A stretch of DNA of 54,670 bases from Defluviitaleaceae bacterium. GTDB lineage: Bacteria; Bacillota; Clostridia; Lachnospirales; WQUN01. The notes under the pieces are model-generated. The model made no database searches and was not told the DNA's origin. It was given only the letters and a program-made list of their open reading frames with translations. The position numbers were made by a program, and so were the translations under genes. The stretch lies in assembly GCA_009779755.1 (NCBI GenBank), contig WRDO01000020.1, forward strand, positions 1-54,670, written 5' to 3'. Below, in pieces: positions 44,460-53,071 of the stretch (the stretch's first letter is position 1; the number at the start of each line of letters is the position of its first letter).

Positions 44460-44936
44460 ATGACAAAAAGGCTTGAAATCGCCGAAGCGGTGAAAAAATT
44501 TTTAGATGGCTTCGGTGAGGATTACCGATATGACGAAGAAGCGGTGCGGTTTGAAGCGGATATCGAATTGGAATGCCGATTGAACGGTACCCGATTGTTC
44601 CTTGTGCCGCAGGATGATGGATTAATCGTATATGCTTCCGTCCATTTGGAGGCATGGCCCGAAACCCTGCTTGCCGCCGCCGAATATATAACGCGGGTCA
44701 ATCATGGCTTGCCCGGCGGAAATTTTGAATTGGATATGGACAACGGAATGATTAATTACAAAATGTATGTAAATTGCAACGACGGCCCGCCGTCCGAGCG
44801 TGATATCGTTACGGGAATGGCTGTCCCCGTCGCCGTTATCAACCGCTACGGGGACGGTTTGATCGACGTAATAGAAAGCGGAAAACCGCCGAAGGAAGCC
44901 GTAATCGAAGCCGAAAATCGGAATCGGGGGGAATAG
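44460..44936 (+). CDS. YbjN / CesT-like small chaperone-fold protein (copy 1)
   Basis: A 158-residue acidic protein with the YbjN pattern: EIAEAVKKFLDGFGEDYRYD, RFEADIELECRL, FLVPQDDGLIVYASV, a middle helix AEYITRVNHGLPGGNFELDM, INYKMYVN and a long C-terminal helix. YbjN domains share the fold of type III secretion chaperones (CesT/SycE), which bind effector N-termini. It is clearly paralogous to 49272-49748, on the opposite strand. The start at 44460 is backed by GGGAGG. The next gene, one base downstream, encodes a kinase-like protein, a plausible client. The chaperone role is inference from fold and neighbours. Confidence 0.75.
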   Translation: MTKRLEIAEAVKKFLDGFGEDYRYDEEAVRFEADIELECRLNGTRLFLVPQDDGLIVYASVHLEAWPETLLAAAEYITRVNHGLPGGNFELDMDNGMINYKMYVNCNDGPPSERDIVTGMAVPVAVINRYGDGLIDVIESGKPPKEAVIEAENRNRGE

Positions 44937-44937
44937 T

Positions 44938-46197
44938 ATGGCATTAAGCATTAAATCCCTGATTGGGGAAGAAAACGCTAAAAAAGTACGGCACGGTATA
45001 TACGGCGCATTACGGTCCGTTATTACCCGTTTCAGAAGGCAAGACAATACGCTGGCCGAAAATGTCGATATCGGCGGACAAACCTTGACGGGCGATGGCG
45101 TACGCGCAAGGTTCGGCGGCACGAAGCCTATGTATATCTACGGTAATGACAACGAAAAGTGGCTCTTTAAGGAAGCCGTAAACTGCGTGGGTATGAGCAA
45201 GCGTTCGGGGGCCATCCTTACGGAAGTGGGAGCGAACATCCAAAAATTAATTGACCCCGATACGGCTATCGAGGCTAAGGCGTTGGGTATAAGGGCCCAT
45301 GGCTTCGGCTCCTTTCAAAAGATGGTGGATGTAGACCCAAAAGCCGTGGATTTGTTCAAATGGCAAAAAAACCCGGAGTCTTATCCCATCGAAAAAATCG
45401 AGGAACTTACCCCCGACATCCTGCGCGAACACACAACGGATTGGCTGCTTTGCAACTTCGACACCAAGGGCGAAAACTTCGTAATCGATAAAAAAGGGCG
45501 CGTGCGCGGCATCGACAAAGAGCAAGCCTTCTCCCATATTTTCAAGGAAGGCGCGCAGCACATGAACACGGAGTTCCAACCCAACCCGAACAATACCCTA
45601 TACAACACGATATTCTCCAAGTACGCCAAGGGCGAAATGAACCTGAACCTCGACGACTGCATGGGTGCCATCCAAAAAATCGAAAAGATACCCAAGGATG
45701 AATATTTGAATAATTTTAAGGGTTTCTTGGATTCAAAATGCGACGGTGACCCGGAGAAACGCAAGCAATACGAGGACGCGATCATGGCCCGAAAGGACGG
45801 GCTGCGCGAGGAATACCGCAAATTCTTCACCGGTTTGATACATGGGCGGGTTTTGAATACCCAAGGTAAGCAGGATGTTTATCCTCTGGATGAATATAAC
45901 CGCTTCATCTTCAAGGATGAAGACCGGAAAAATGTTAAAAACGTGGACCGTACGTCCGAAAAACAAAACAAGGCTCGCGAGAATACATCGAAGCGGGTAC
46001 CCATCAACGCAAAGGACTTGGGCATCTTAGGTAACGTTGAAAACCGCAACCAACCCCTTAACCGGGAAAAGGCGAACCCCGAATTTTCAATGGAAAACCC
46101 ACCCCCCGTACCCAAGACCCTCAAACCCAAAATCCCGCCCCCCGTACCCAAGACCCCAAAACCCCAACTTCCACCCCCCACCCAAAAGAAGAAATAA
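44938..46197 (+). CDS. Kinase-like protein with PI3/PI4-kinase-type catalytic loop and Pro-rich basic tail
   Basis: A 419-residue protein with no recognised family. Kinase-like landmarks: a possible ATP-binding Lys78 (KWLFKEA), possible Glu96, catalytic loop NFDTKGENF with Asp175 and Asn180 five apart as in PI3/PI4 kinases, and GRVRGIDKEQAFS with a metal-site-like Asp193, 18 residues after the loop Asp, the usual spacing. Residues about 240-345 are polar helices. The last 40 residues repeat PPPVPKT and end PPPTQKKK. No signal peptide or membrane segment. It begins one base after the YbjN gene. An active kinase and delivery into another cell are hypotheses. Confidence 0.6.
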   Translation: MALSIKSLIGEENAKKVRHGIYGALRSVITRFRRQDNTLAENVDIGGQTLTGDGVRARFGGTKPMYIYGNDNEKWLFKEAVNCVGMSKRSGAILTEVGANIQKLIDPDTAIEAKALGIRAHGFGSFQKMVDVDPKAVDLFKWQKNPESYPIEKIEELTPDILREHTTDWLLCNFDTKGENFVIDKKGRVRGIDKEQAFSHIFKEGAQHMNTEFQPNPNNTLYNTIFSKYAKGEMNLNLDDCMGAIQKIEKIPKDEYLNNFKGFLDSKCDGDPEKRKQYEDAIMARKDGLREEYRKFFTGLIHGRVLNTQGKQDVYPLDEYNRFIFKDEDRKNVKNVDRTSEKQNKARENTSKRVPINAKDLGILGNVENRNQPLNREKANPEFSMENPPPVPKTLKPKIPPPVPKTPKPQLPPPTQKKK

Positions 46198-46233
46198 CCG
46201 ACGGATACGTAGCGTAAAAAGGAGAAAATTAAA

Positions 46234-48147
46234 ATGCCATTATATAAAGGCTTTTTTAGTTCGATTTTTAGTTTGATAAACGGTAATGAAATAACCCTTA
46301 ACAAGGACTTTACGGATTCGGTTACGAAATCGGTTAAGAATGCGCAGGTTAGGCTTGATAAAATGCAAGAGGAATACGACATGCTTAACATGGCCTTGAA
46401 ACAGGAAATCCCGAACAACCGGAAGGATTTTATGAGCGCTAATTCCTTGGTGGCGAAATGCTACAAAGAAGCTTACAACGCGACGAAGGTATGCGCCGAT
46501 GAAATGTCCGCCAACCGGGAGAAAATCATACAGGACACCCAGGCAAAGATATACAAAAATATAAACACCGGGTCGGCGTGGAGCACGGACTTAAAACCCA
46601 AGGAAGTGGAGGAAGAGCTTAACAAAATCCACCTGAAACAAGGCCATAACAAACGCTACGATGATCTGAAAAAGAAAAAGAACAAAACGGATGAGGAAAA
46701 AGCCGAGTTTAAGGATATGAAGAAACGCAGCCTTACCTCATTTGAAAAAAGCTTGCTTAAAAAGGAAGCAAAATATTTGAAAGAGGTAACGCCGCTGTTG
46801 AAGAAATTCGACAGGGAACATGCCGGCGTAATGGGGCAACTGGGCAATCAAATGCAAACCATGGCATTCCACCGCGGATACATCGCCGCCACCACGCAAA
46901 ACCTGCTGGAATCAGACGCCTTTAAGAACAACACCCACAAAACCTTCCAACAATGCATGGAGGATACGAAAATGCTTTCTCTGGAGGCGGCGACGTCGGG
47001 GGCCAAGGGTGCCACCAACGAGCTGTACAAGGCTAAGGTAAACATAAATAACCTGGAAGAAAAGGAATATTTCGTCAAACCCGGGGAAATGGTGTCCACT
47101 CCCGATAAAAGGGAAAAAAAGAGGATTAATTCAAACGAACCGAGCGGTTATGAAAAACAACTTAAACACCTGGGTATATACGACGAAGCCAAAAAAGACA
47201 GCGTAAACACCAACGAAACAGCCTTCCGCGACCAAGGCGCGCAAATGGTCGCCAAGATGATGGGGCTTGAGGGTAGTATCGTTAAGAGCCGCCTGGCTAT
47301 GGACGATAAGACGGGTTACGTCAGCGTGATGGACTCCGCCCCGGGGTACAGCGCCCTTACCGTAGCCACCGGGATGGACGAAAACGACGTACAGGCATAC
47401 AAGGACAATATTAACTATGTAAAGGAATCCTGCGAAAAGAACAACAAAGTGTTTACGCCTGTCATCAACTACAATTGCGGGACCGTCCGTTTGATGGAAT
47501 CGCCTTTTGTCGCGGACCTGAGCAACCCCTCGTTGCAAGAGGAAGCCATTAACATGCAAGCCTTGGACTTTGTTTGCGGCCAGTACGACAGGCATTCCGG
47601 CAACTTCTTCATCAGCAAGGAAACCGATAAAAACGGCGTGGATAAATACAGGCTTACCGGCATCGACAACGACGGTGCCTTTTCATCAAGCAATTATGAA
47701 AACAGCGTATATTCGGAAGACTTTTTAAAGAAAACCCTACCCTTCGTAACCCCCGACCTTAAGAAGAAAATCCTTGACATGGATAAAGGGGAAGTATGCG
47801 ATTCCCTTCGCGGCCTCGTTGACAGGGGCGAAAAGGGGGAAAACGCGATACGGGATACAGGAAGGCGGATCGATATCCTCCAATCGTACGTAAAGGACTG
47901 CCCCGTGGTCAAGCCCGAGGAGCTGAACAAGGAAACCGCCGATGAACTGCTCAAATGCATCGATAACCCCTATACCCAGTTAAAAAACAACCTGCAATAC
48001 GGGAACGCCAGCAAAGCGCTGTATGAAAGGGACTTCAATAAACTCCCGGAAAAGAGCCCGGCCAAGCAACAGCAAAATACCAAATCCCTAAAGCAAAATC
48101 CCCCAACCGTACAAAAGAAGCCCAGTTCCATCCGTAAGATAAGCTGA
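46234..48147 (+). CDS. Kinase-like protein (copy A) with DRHSGN catalytic loop
   Basis: A 637-residue protein. Residues about 20-260 are helical and polar, likely coiled coil (MQEEYDMLNMALKQEI, then KKKKNKTDEEKAEFKDMKKR). The kinase-like part has ATNELYKAKV and YFVKPGEM (Lys282), ETAFRDQGA, YDRHSGNFFI with Asp452 and Asn457, and LTGIDNDGAF with Asp478. It is homologous throughout to the equally long protein at 51039-52952. The C-terminus is Pro/Gln/Lys-rich and ends SSIRKIS. GGAGAA precedes the ATG. It is the third gene after YbjN and the 419-residue kinase-like protein, and ends at a palindromic terminator shared with the convergent operon. Confidence 0.65.
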   Translation: MPLYKGFFSSIFSLINGNEITLNKDFTDSVTKSVKNAQVRLDKMQEEYDMLNMALKQEIPNNRKDFMSANSLVAKCYKEAYNATKVCADEMSANREKIIQDTQAKIYKNINTGSAWSTDLKPKEVEEELNKIHLKQGHNKRYDDLKKKKNKTDEEKAEFKDMKKRSLTSFEKSLLKKEAKYLKEVTPLLKKFDREHAGVMGQLGNQMQTMAFHRGYIAATTQNLLESDAFKNNTHKTFQQCMEDTKMLSLEAATSGAKGATNELYKAKVNINNLEEKEYFVKPGEMVSTPDKREKKRINSNEPSGYEKQLKHLGIYDEAKKDSVNTNETAFRDQGAQMVAKMMGLEGSIVKSRLAMDDKTGYVSVMDSAPGYSALTVATGMDENDVQAYKDNINYVKESCEKNNKVFTPVINYNCGTVRLMESPFVADLSNPSLQEEAINMQALDFVCGQYDRHSGNFFISKETDKNGVDKYRLTGIDNDGAFSSSNYENSVYSEDFLKKTLPFVTPDLKKKILDMDKGEVCDSLRGLVDRGEKGENAIRDTGRRIDILQSYVKDCPVVKPEELNKETADELLKCIDNPYTQLKNNLQYGNASKALYERDFNKLPEKSPAKQQQNTKSLKQNPPTVQKKPSSIRKIS

Positions 48148-48175
48148 GTGACATTAACAACGACCAATAAAGCAA

Positions 48176-48205
48176 AGGGGTTGTCTCGCTAGCGAGACAA
48201 CCCCT
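48176..48205. terminator. Perfect palindromic hairpin between convergent operons
   Basis: Arms AGGGGTTGTCTCGCT and AGCGAGACAACCCCT are fully complementary (15 bp each, no loop spacer). It lies between two genes that converge. Neither side has a long T run (the minus side reads TTTGCTTTATT), so it is a strong stem with weak tails, probably ending transcripts from both directions. Confidence 0.65.
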
Positions 48206-48232
48206 GTTACGTTGGCATCTTTTATACGTTGA

Positions 48233-49270
48233 TTAAACCTTTTTCTTTGGCAGCATGGGGGCCTTTTCCTTGGCCGGTTCGTCCTTTTTCAGCTCCGGCG
48301 GTGCGGACTTCTTGCTGTTGTAGGTATTCCTGCCCGGCAGGTTAAGGCGTTCCGACAGGGTCATGGGCTTCCCGTCCTTGTTGAGGGGTACTTTGTCCTT
48401 GTTTTGCCAGCTTGGCAGGTTGAGGGGTTTAACATCCGATTTCTTGACTACATCATCCAAATCCTTTGCGGACATGGGTTGCCTACCGGGGATTTCCGGC
48501 AGGGGTTTCCCGTCCTTTGCCTTACTTTGCGGGATTTCCGGCAGGGGTTTACCGTCCATCGCCTTACTTTGCGGGATGGGCGGCAAAGGTGCGTTCGCCT
48601 TCTCCTGGGAGTATTGCGGCGCTTTTGGCGGAATCGGCGGTAAAGGCGCGTTGGCCTTTTCCTGGGAATACGGCAGCGGTTGTTTCGCTTCTTGCTGCGG
48701 CGCTTGGGGCGGGATAGGCGGCAAAGGTGCGTTGGCCTTTTCTTGGGAATACGGCAGCGGTTGCTTCGCTTCTTGCTGCGGCGCTTGGGGCGGAATCGGC
48801 GGCAAAGGCGCATTGGCCTTTTCTTGGGAATACGGAAGCGGCGGCGCCGACGGTTGCGGCTGTACTTGCTGCGGTGCTTTGGATACTTGCGGCTGAGGTT
48901 CGTTCGCTTTTAAATTTTTGTGGTATGCCTCTTCCCGTTTTAATGTGTTCTCGATGAATTTTTGGTATTTTTTAATCAGTTCGTCCCGTTTGCGTATTGC
49001 TTCGGCAAGTTGTTCATTGATGTCTGGGTCTTTTTCCACCGCTTTGCCGGCCTTTACGGGTTCCTGTCTACCCATCGCCCGGTCATGCTCCTCTTCTTTT
49101 GTACTGCCTATCCCGAAGAGTCCCTTTAATCCAAGTACGACCCCGTGTATCGATAAATATATTGCCCCTTTAACGGTGGCCTTTGCCGCCGCTATCGGGT
49201 TGTCGATAAAGCCAATAATCGTTCCCTCGGCGTGGTCAAGGGTCTTGTCCAGCGTTTCCATCCATCCCAT
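48233..49270 (-). CDS. Proline-rich repeat protein with hydrophobic N-terminus and basic tail
   Basis: A 345-residue protein. The first 60 residues are partly hydrophobic (about 33-56, with GAIYLSIHGVVLGLKGLFG), suggesting membrane insertion or an amphipathic helix. Residues 80-120 are charged helix (EAIRKRDELIKKYQKFIENT). Residues 144-233 are near-identical units of PLPYSQEKANAPLPPIPPQA type, and 234-261 are two QSKAMDGKPLPEIP-like units. PLPPIP and PLPEIP are proline motifs of the kind bound by SH3-type domains. It ends KKDEPAKEKAPMLPKKKV. No family is recognised. It directly follows the second YbjN gene. I infer a scaffold or effector role, not a structural cell-wall protein, since no signal peptide or LPXTG motif is present. 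Confidence 0.65.
   Translation of the reverse strand: MGWMETLDKTLDHAEGTIIGFIDNPIAAAKATVKGAIYLSIHGVVLGLKGLFGIGSTKEEEHDRAMGRQEPVKAGKAVEKDPDINEQLAEAIRKRDELIKKYQKFIENTLKREEAYHKNLKANEPQPQVSKAPQQVQPQPSAPPLPYSQEKANAPLPPIPPQAPQQEAKQPLPYSQEKANAPLPPIPPQAPQQEAKQPLPYSQEKANAPLPPIPPKAPQYSQEKANAPLPPIPQSKAMDGKPLPEIPQSKAKDGKPLPEIPGRQPMSAKDLDDVVKKSDVKPLNLPSWQNKDKVPLNKDGKPMTLSERLNLPGRNTYNSKKSAPPELKKDEPAKEKAPMLPKKKV
48488..48841 (-). repeat. In-frame tandem repeats encoding proline motifs
   Basis: Two 81-bp units (48841-48761, 48760-48680) are followed by a related 66-bp unit (48679-48614), a partial unit and two 42-bp units (48571-48530, 48529-48488). All keep the reading frame of the 48233-49270 gene. The 81-bp units differ at only a few bases, so they probably expand or shrink by slippage or recombination. 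Confidence 0.85.
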
Positions 49271-49271
49271 G

Positions 49272-49748
49272 CTAATCCCTCCGATTCAAGCCCTTGGCCT
49301 CGTTTGCGGCCTCTTCGGGCGTCATTTCGTTATTAATTACGTCGATCAAACCGTTGCCGAACCGGTTCAACGCGGCGATGGACATCGCCATCCCCACCTT
49401 CATATCCAAATCGGCCGGGGGCGCGCCGCCGCAATGGATAAAGGTTTTATAATTGATGGTTCCGGTGTCCATGTCCATCTCAAAGCCGCCGCACAGCAGT
49501 CCGTGATTAGCCCGGATAAGGTACTCGGCGACATCCGCCCTGCCGTGTGGTTCCGCCAACACGTTGACGACGGTATACAACGTCAGCCCATCGTCCTGCG
49601 CGAGCATAATCATCCGGGTAGCCACCAACCGGTTTTTTAATTCGATGTCAAGCTCAAACTGCTCGGTGGTGGCGTCGTATTGATACTCCTCATCGAAGCT
49701 CCCTAAAAAAACCCTTACCGCTTCGGCGATATCATGCGCTTTTGCCAT
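49272..49748 (-). CDS. YbjN / CesT-like small chaperone-fold protein (copy 2)
   Basis: A 158-residue protein clearly paralogous to 44460-44936: DIAEAVRVFLGSFDEEYQYD, QFELDIELKNRL, MLAQDDGLTLY, AEYLIRANHGLLCGGFEMDM, INYKTFI. The length is identical, and the two diverge mainly in the middle loop. It sits between the 409-residue gene and the proline-repeat gene on the minus strand, with AAGGAGG before the ATG. It probably serves a different client from copy 1. Confidence 0.75.
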   Translation of the reverse strand: MAKAHDIAEAVRVFLGSFDEEYQYDATTEQFELDIELKNRLVATRMIMLAQDDGLTLYTVVNVLAEPHGRADVAEYLIRANHGLLCGGFEMDMDTGTINYKTFIHCGGAPPADLDMKVGMAMSIAALNRFGNGLIDVINNEMTPEEAANEAKGLNRRD

Positions 49749-49766
49749 TATGCATCCTCCTTATGA

Positions 49767-50996
49767 TTAATTACGCTTCTTGGGGGCGGGCAAATCCGAC
49801 CCTTTTATTAAAGCGCCCTTTTTGAACTCAAACGGATTTCTCTCTTTCTTTTCCAGCCAGTCGGTAGCCCGGGATTTTTGCTTGTCGGTTTTTGCCAAAT
49901 CGTCCACGGATATGGGCTTGATTTTGTCCTTTATTTTTTCGACGCCCCTGCGGATCATCTCAAAGGGGGTTTTAAGCAAGCCGTAATCCATAAACATGTC
50001 GCATACGTCTTGCAGGCGTCCCTTTAATCCGGTCGCTTTCGGCACGTTCTTAAATTCGTTCGTCATCGGGTTGATATCGACCTTTGCGGACGGGTCGCTT
50101 GGGTTGGGGGAGGCGGTGATTTTTTCCTTGCCCTCGGCGGCGGCGATAACCAGCTTGTTCATCATCCATTGGCTCTTGTTTTCGTCGGATTGGAATAATA
50201 AAGCCTCAGAATCCGCCAAATCATAAAGGCTTTTATCGCCGATAAAGATATTTTTGAACTTATCCTCCGGTTTTTCGTACGCGCTCATAATTCCGCCCAT
50301 GTTTTGCCCGAACATGGCTTTGCAATATTCGTTCATGCGGGCGTGCCCGGCGGTTGTCGGTTCACCCAGCATCTCATCGTTTACCTTGTCGCTGAAGTCG
50401 GAGGTGTTGTTCCCCGCGTACATCAAACGGAAGTGATGCTTTTTATTTTTGTTTTCGCCGCCCATATAGGACAGGTTATCAAGCCTGTCGTCCATCATAT
50501 GTTGGGAAACGGTGAGTCTTTGTTGTAATACCGCCTTTACTTCACCCGCCGTGCGCAGCACTTCCCGCCGGGATTCGCGTGAGTCCGCCTGGCCCGTAAG
50601 CAGAAGCGTATAGGTGCTGGGTGCCTTTTCGATTTCCTCGCACATTTCAATCATGTTGCGGGTTTTCGCCATTTCCCCCAGGTCCCGTATGATGTCCATG
50701 GTTTGCGCGTCGTAGATTAACCTCCGTTGCCCAAATTCCATGCTTTCGGGGTCATCCGATTCCAATTTTTTATGCTTTTCCTTTTGCGCGTCCATATGCT
50801 CTTCAAAATACAACAGCTTATTTAACGAGCTGAAATCATCCTTGTGCCACTTGGTATCGGGATATAAGTTTTGCAACGGCTTCGTGTAGATGTTATGGGT
50901 TTTGCTGTAATTGTCGATGTTTTTAAGCGCGCCCTTATGGTTTTCAATCTCCTTCCTTTCCAATACTTCTAGCAGATGCTCGTTAAATTCCAACAT
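49767..50996 (-). CDS. Uncharacterised 409-residue helical protein with basic tail
   Basis: No family is recognised. The protein is polar and mostly helical (LEFNEHLLEVLERKEIENH, EEHMDAQKEKHKKLESDD, AGEVKAVLQQRLTVSQHMMD), without signal peptide or membrane segment. A central region has LTGQADSRESRREVLRTAG and RLMYAGNNTSDFSDK; near the C-terminus is MIRRGVEKIKDKIKPISVDD. It ends KGALIKGSDLPAPKKRN, the same type of short Pro/basic tail as its neighbours. It lies 42 bases after the kinase-like gene and 18 before the YbjN gene in one operon, so a shared function with them is likely. Confidence 0.6.
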   Translation of the reverse strand: MLEFNEHLLEVLERKEIENHKGALKNIDNYSKTHNIYTKPLQNLYPDTKWHKDDFSSLNKLLYFEEHMDAQKEKHKKLESDDPESMEFGQRRLIYDAQTMDIIRDLGEMAKTRNMIEMCEEIEKAPSTYTLLLTGQADSRESRREVLRTAGEVKAVLQQRLTVSQHMMDDRLDNLSYMGGENKNKKHHFRLMYAGNNTSDFSDKVNDEMLGEPTTAGHARMNEYCKAMFGQNMGGIMSAYEKPEDKFKNIFIGDKSLYDLADSEALLFQSDENKSQWMMNKLVIAAAEGKEKITASPNPSDPSAKVDINPMTNEFKNVPKATGLKGRLQDVCDMFMDYGLLKTPFEMIRRGVEKIKDKIKPISVDDLAKTDKQKSRATDWLEKKERNPFEFKKGALIKGSDLPAPKKRN

Positions 50997-51038
50997 GTTA
51001 GATCCAACCTTTCGTAATTTTTTTTATGTTTGGATTCC

Positions 51039-52952
51039 TTAAAACCGTTTGGATTGCTTCGGGGGTACATGGGGCTTGCTTGCGGGTTTGCTCACGGGTT
51101 TCGACTTGGAAGGCGGGGCGACGAACAAATCCGTGTTCGCATTTTCGATTTTATCGCTTTCATCGGTGAAGGCATTCCCGCTTACGTGTTTTATGCATTT
51201 GAACCGTACGTTGTTCTCCACGATATCGTTGAAAAGGGTATACATAGGCGAGCTGGTCTTCGTGCCCTCCATCGCGGGGTGATTGTAATCCACCAGTTTG
51301 CCCACGTCGTACAGGGGGGGGTTGGGAACCGTCAGCGTATCCACCGGAGGCAGCAGCAATTGGGCCGTGTGTTCGTTGTAATCCTTACCCTTGGGGATTA
51401 CCTTGCATTGCTTGAGGTGGTTCTGCACGGCCTCCAGGCGTTTTACGGCGGCCTCGATACGTTCGCTGCCCTTATCGCCCATATCGACGGTGCCTTTAAG
51501 CACGTTGCGCAAATCGTCCGGCGTTATATTCATCACGCTGTCTTTAATATCTTGTGAGACGACGGGAAGCGCGGTATAGATATGCGTGGGGTTTTGCCCA
51601 AAAGAGGTGCCTTTTTTATCGATATACGATTTCTCATCATTTTCGTATTGGCGGGATTCCTGCTTCGTGGCCGGGCTGCTGCCCATACCGAAAGAGTAGT
51701 CGTTGTCGATGCCCGTAACTTTGTAATCGCCGGGTTTGCCGCTGATAAAGAAATTGCCCGGGTGCCTGTCCTCCTGGCCGATGATGATATCCACGATGGC
51801 CAGCTTCGACATTTCCCTTTGCAAGCTGGGGTCGGTCATGTCGAGCAGGCGGTCTTTTTCCTTTTGCGTAGCCTTCTTTGAAAAACCCGCGTTGTCGATG
51901 TTTTTTACCAGCTCGTTTTTATACGCGTCTGAAATGTACCCGTTGTAATGGTGGCCGGACACGCCTTCCGCCATATCCATGGTGGACACGTAGCGGTTGT
52001 TTTCGTCCACGCCCAGCTTGGTGGGTACGATTACGTCGAAGCCCAGCAGTTGTGAGACGGCGAAGGCCCCCTGGTCACGGAAGGCGGTTTCAATGGTACG
52101 CTTCTGCTCGCTTTCCACCACCAGCGTTTGCTCGAATCCACCCTTGTCCTTGTTCCATACGTTCTTATATAAGGGCTTCTCCACGGAGAAGAGGTCCTCC
52201 TTGCCGTCGTACCCGATTTTGTCGTGCTGGCTCCAATAAGAGGTTTTTTTGAATTCCTCGCTTTCCTCATTGGAACGGTAAATATTTTTGAAGACCTTTT
52301 CCTTGTCGTCAAATTCATTTTCATGGGTCAGGAACATGTTCCCGGGCTTTACGACGACGTCTTTTTCCTTATCCTTGGCTTTGTATACGGTGTTCATCGC
52401 CCCGGCGCCAAACTTCGTCATATTATTAAACCGTGTGATTTCCGATTCCTGGAAAAATTCCTCGGGGGATTTGGAGAAAAGCGTCTTGGTTTCCGTCTGT
52501 TTATCCGGTTTGTCGAAGTCTTGAATCCCCTTTTGCATCATAGCCGTAAGGTGCCCCCGGTTGGTTTGCATTTGGGTAAGCTGCCTGCCCATTTGGCCCG
52601 TAAGGGCCCTGCGCTGGGGGTCCTTGGAATTTTTGAGCTGTTCCGCCATCTTAAGCGTGGCATCATAGGCCTTGCGGTACGCCTCGGCGATTTCCTTGTT
52701 CATTTTGAGCATGTCTTCCTTGCTGTTGATGGTGCGCGGGGTGTTCATCACCTTATTCAGGTTGTTCTCGGCTTTGAGGTATTCGTTCTTCATCCGCCGT
52801 TCCTTGCTGAACCACCAGTTCTTTAAGCCGGAAACGCCGCTGCGTATCACCGCGCTCATGGATTGGCTGGTTTCCGTGCCTTCCAGGTTCTTTTTGGTGA
52901 CGCGTGTATCCAGGCTTTCGTATTTAAATACTTCCCGGTTCGGATCTGCCAT
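51039..52952 (-). CDS. Kinase-like protein (copy B) with DRHPGN catalytic loop
   Basis: A 637-residue protein homologous to 46234-48147. The N-terminal third is helical (MLKMNKEIAEAYRKAYDATL matches the paralogue). Kinase-like landmarks are clearer here: a Gly loop FGAGAMNTVYKAK (181-193), VVVKPG with Lys202, ETAFRDQGAF, GQEDRHPGNFFI with Asp395 and Asn400, and VTGIDNDYSFG with Asp416. The set fits a PI3/PI4-kinase-like or related phosphotransferase fold. The C-terminus is disordered and ends KPHVPPKQSKRF. It is the first gene of the leftward operon; GGTG lies eight bases before the ATG. Confidence 0.68.
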   Translation of the reverse strand: MADPNREVFKYESLDTRVTKKNLEGTETSQSMSAVIRSGVSGLKNWWFSKERRMKNEYLKAENNLNKVMNTPRTINSKEDMLKMNKEIAEAYRKAYDATLKMAEQLKNSKDPQRRALTGQMGRQLTQMQTNRGHLTAMMQKGIQDFDKPDKQTETKTLFSKSPEEFFQESEITRFNNMTKFGAGAMNTVYKAKDKEKDVVVKPGNMFLTHENEFDDKEKVFKNIYRSNEESEEFKKTSYWSQHDKIGYDGKEDLFSVEKPLYKNVWNKDKGGFEQTLVVESEQKRTIETAFRDQGAFAVSQLLGFDVIVPTKLGVDENNRYVSTMDMAEGVSGHHYNGYISDAYKNELVKNIDNAGFSKKATQKEKDRLLDMTDPSLQREMSKLAIVDIIIGQEDRHPGNFFISGKPGDYKVTGIDNDYSFGMGSSPATKQESRQYENDEKSYIDKKGTSFGQNPTHIYTALPVVSQDIKDSVMNITPDDLRNVLKGTVDMGDKGSERIEAAVKRLEAVQNHLKQCKVIPKGKDYNEHTAQLLLPPVDTLTVPNPPLYDVGKLVDYNHPAMEGTKTSSPMYTLFNDIVENNVRFKCIKHVSGNAFTDESDKIENANTDLFVAPPSKSKPVSKPASKPHVPPKQSKRF

Positions 52953-53016
52953 GATATGTTCACCGTTCCTTTTTCCGTTGTTTTCTATGTATACGTCGGT
53001 GGGTTGCTTTTAGCTC

Positions 53017-53057
53017 AAAAAAAGGGTTGTTTCGCAAAAGCGATCCAACCCTTTTTT
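53017..53057. terminator. Bidirectional terminator
   Basis: GGGTTG (53024-53029) and CAACCC (53046-53051), with an inner CGC/GCG, form a stem flanked by A7 on the left and T6 on the right, so it works on both strands. It ends the leftward acetyltransferase transcript before the kinase-like operon starts. Confidence 0.85.
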
Positions 53058-53071
53058 GATAACGAATCCGG

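Noticed and set aside
48488..48841. CRISPR array
   Set aside because: The repeats are in-frame coding units without spacers of unique sequence, and no cas genes are present.
48363..48896. 177-residue Gly-rich frame opposite the proline-repeat gene
   Set aside because: It is the reverse complement of proline codons; the minus-strand gene has a ribosome site, a YbjN neighbour and sensible composition.
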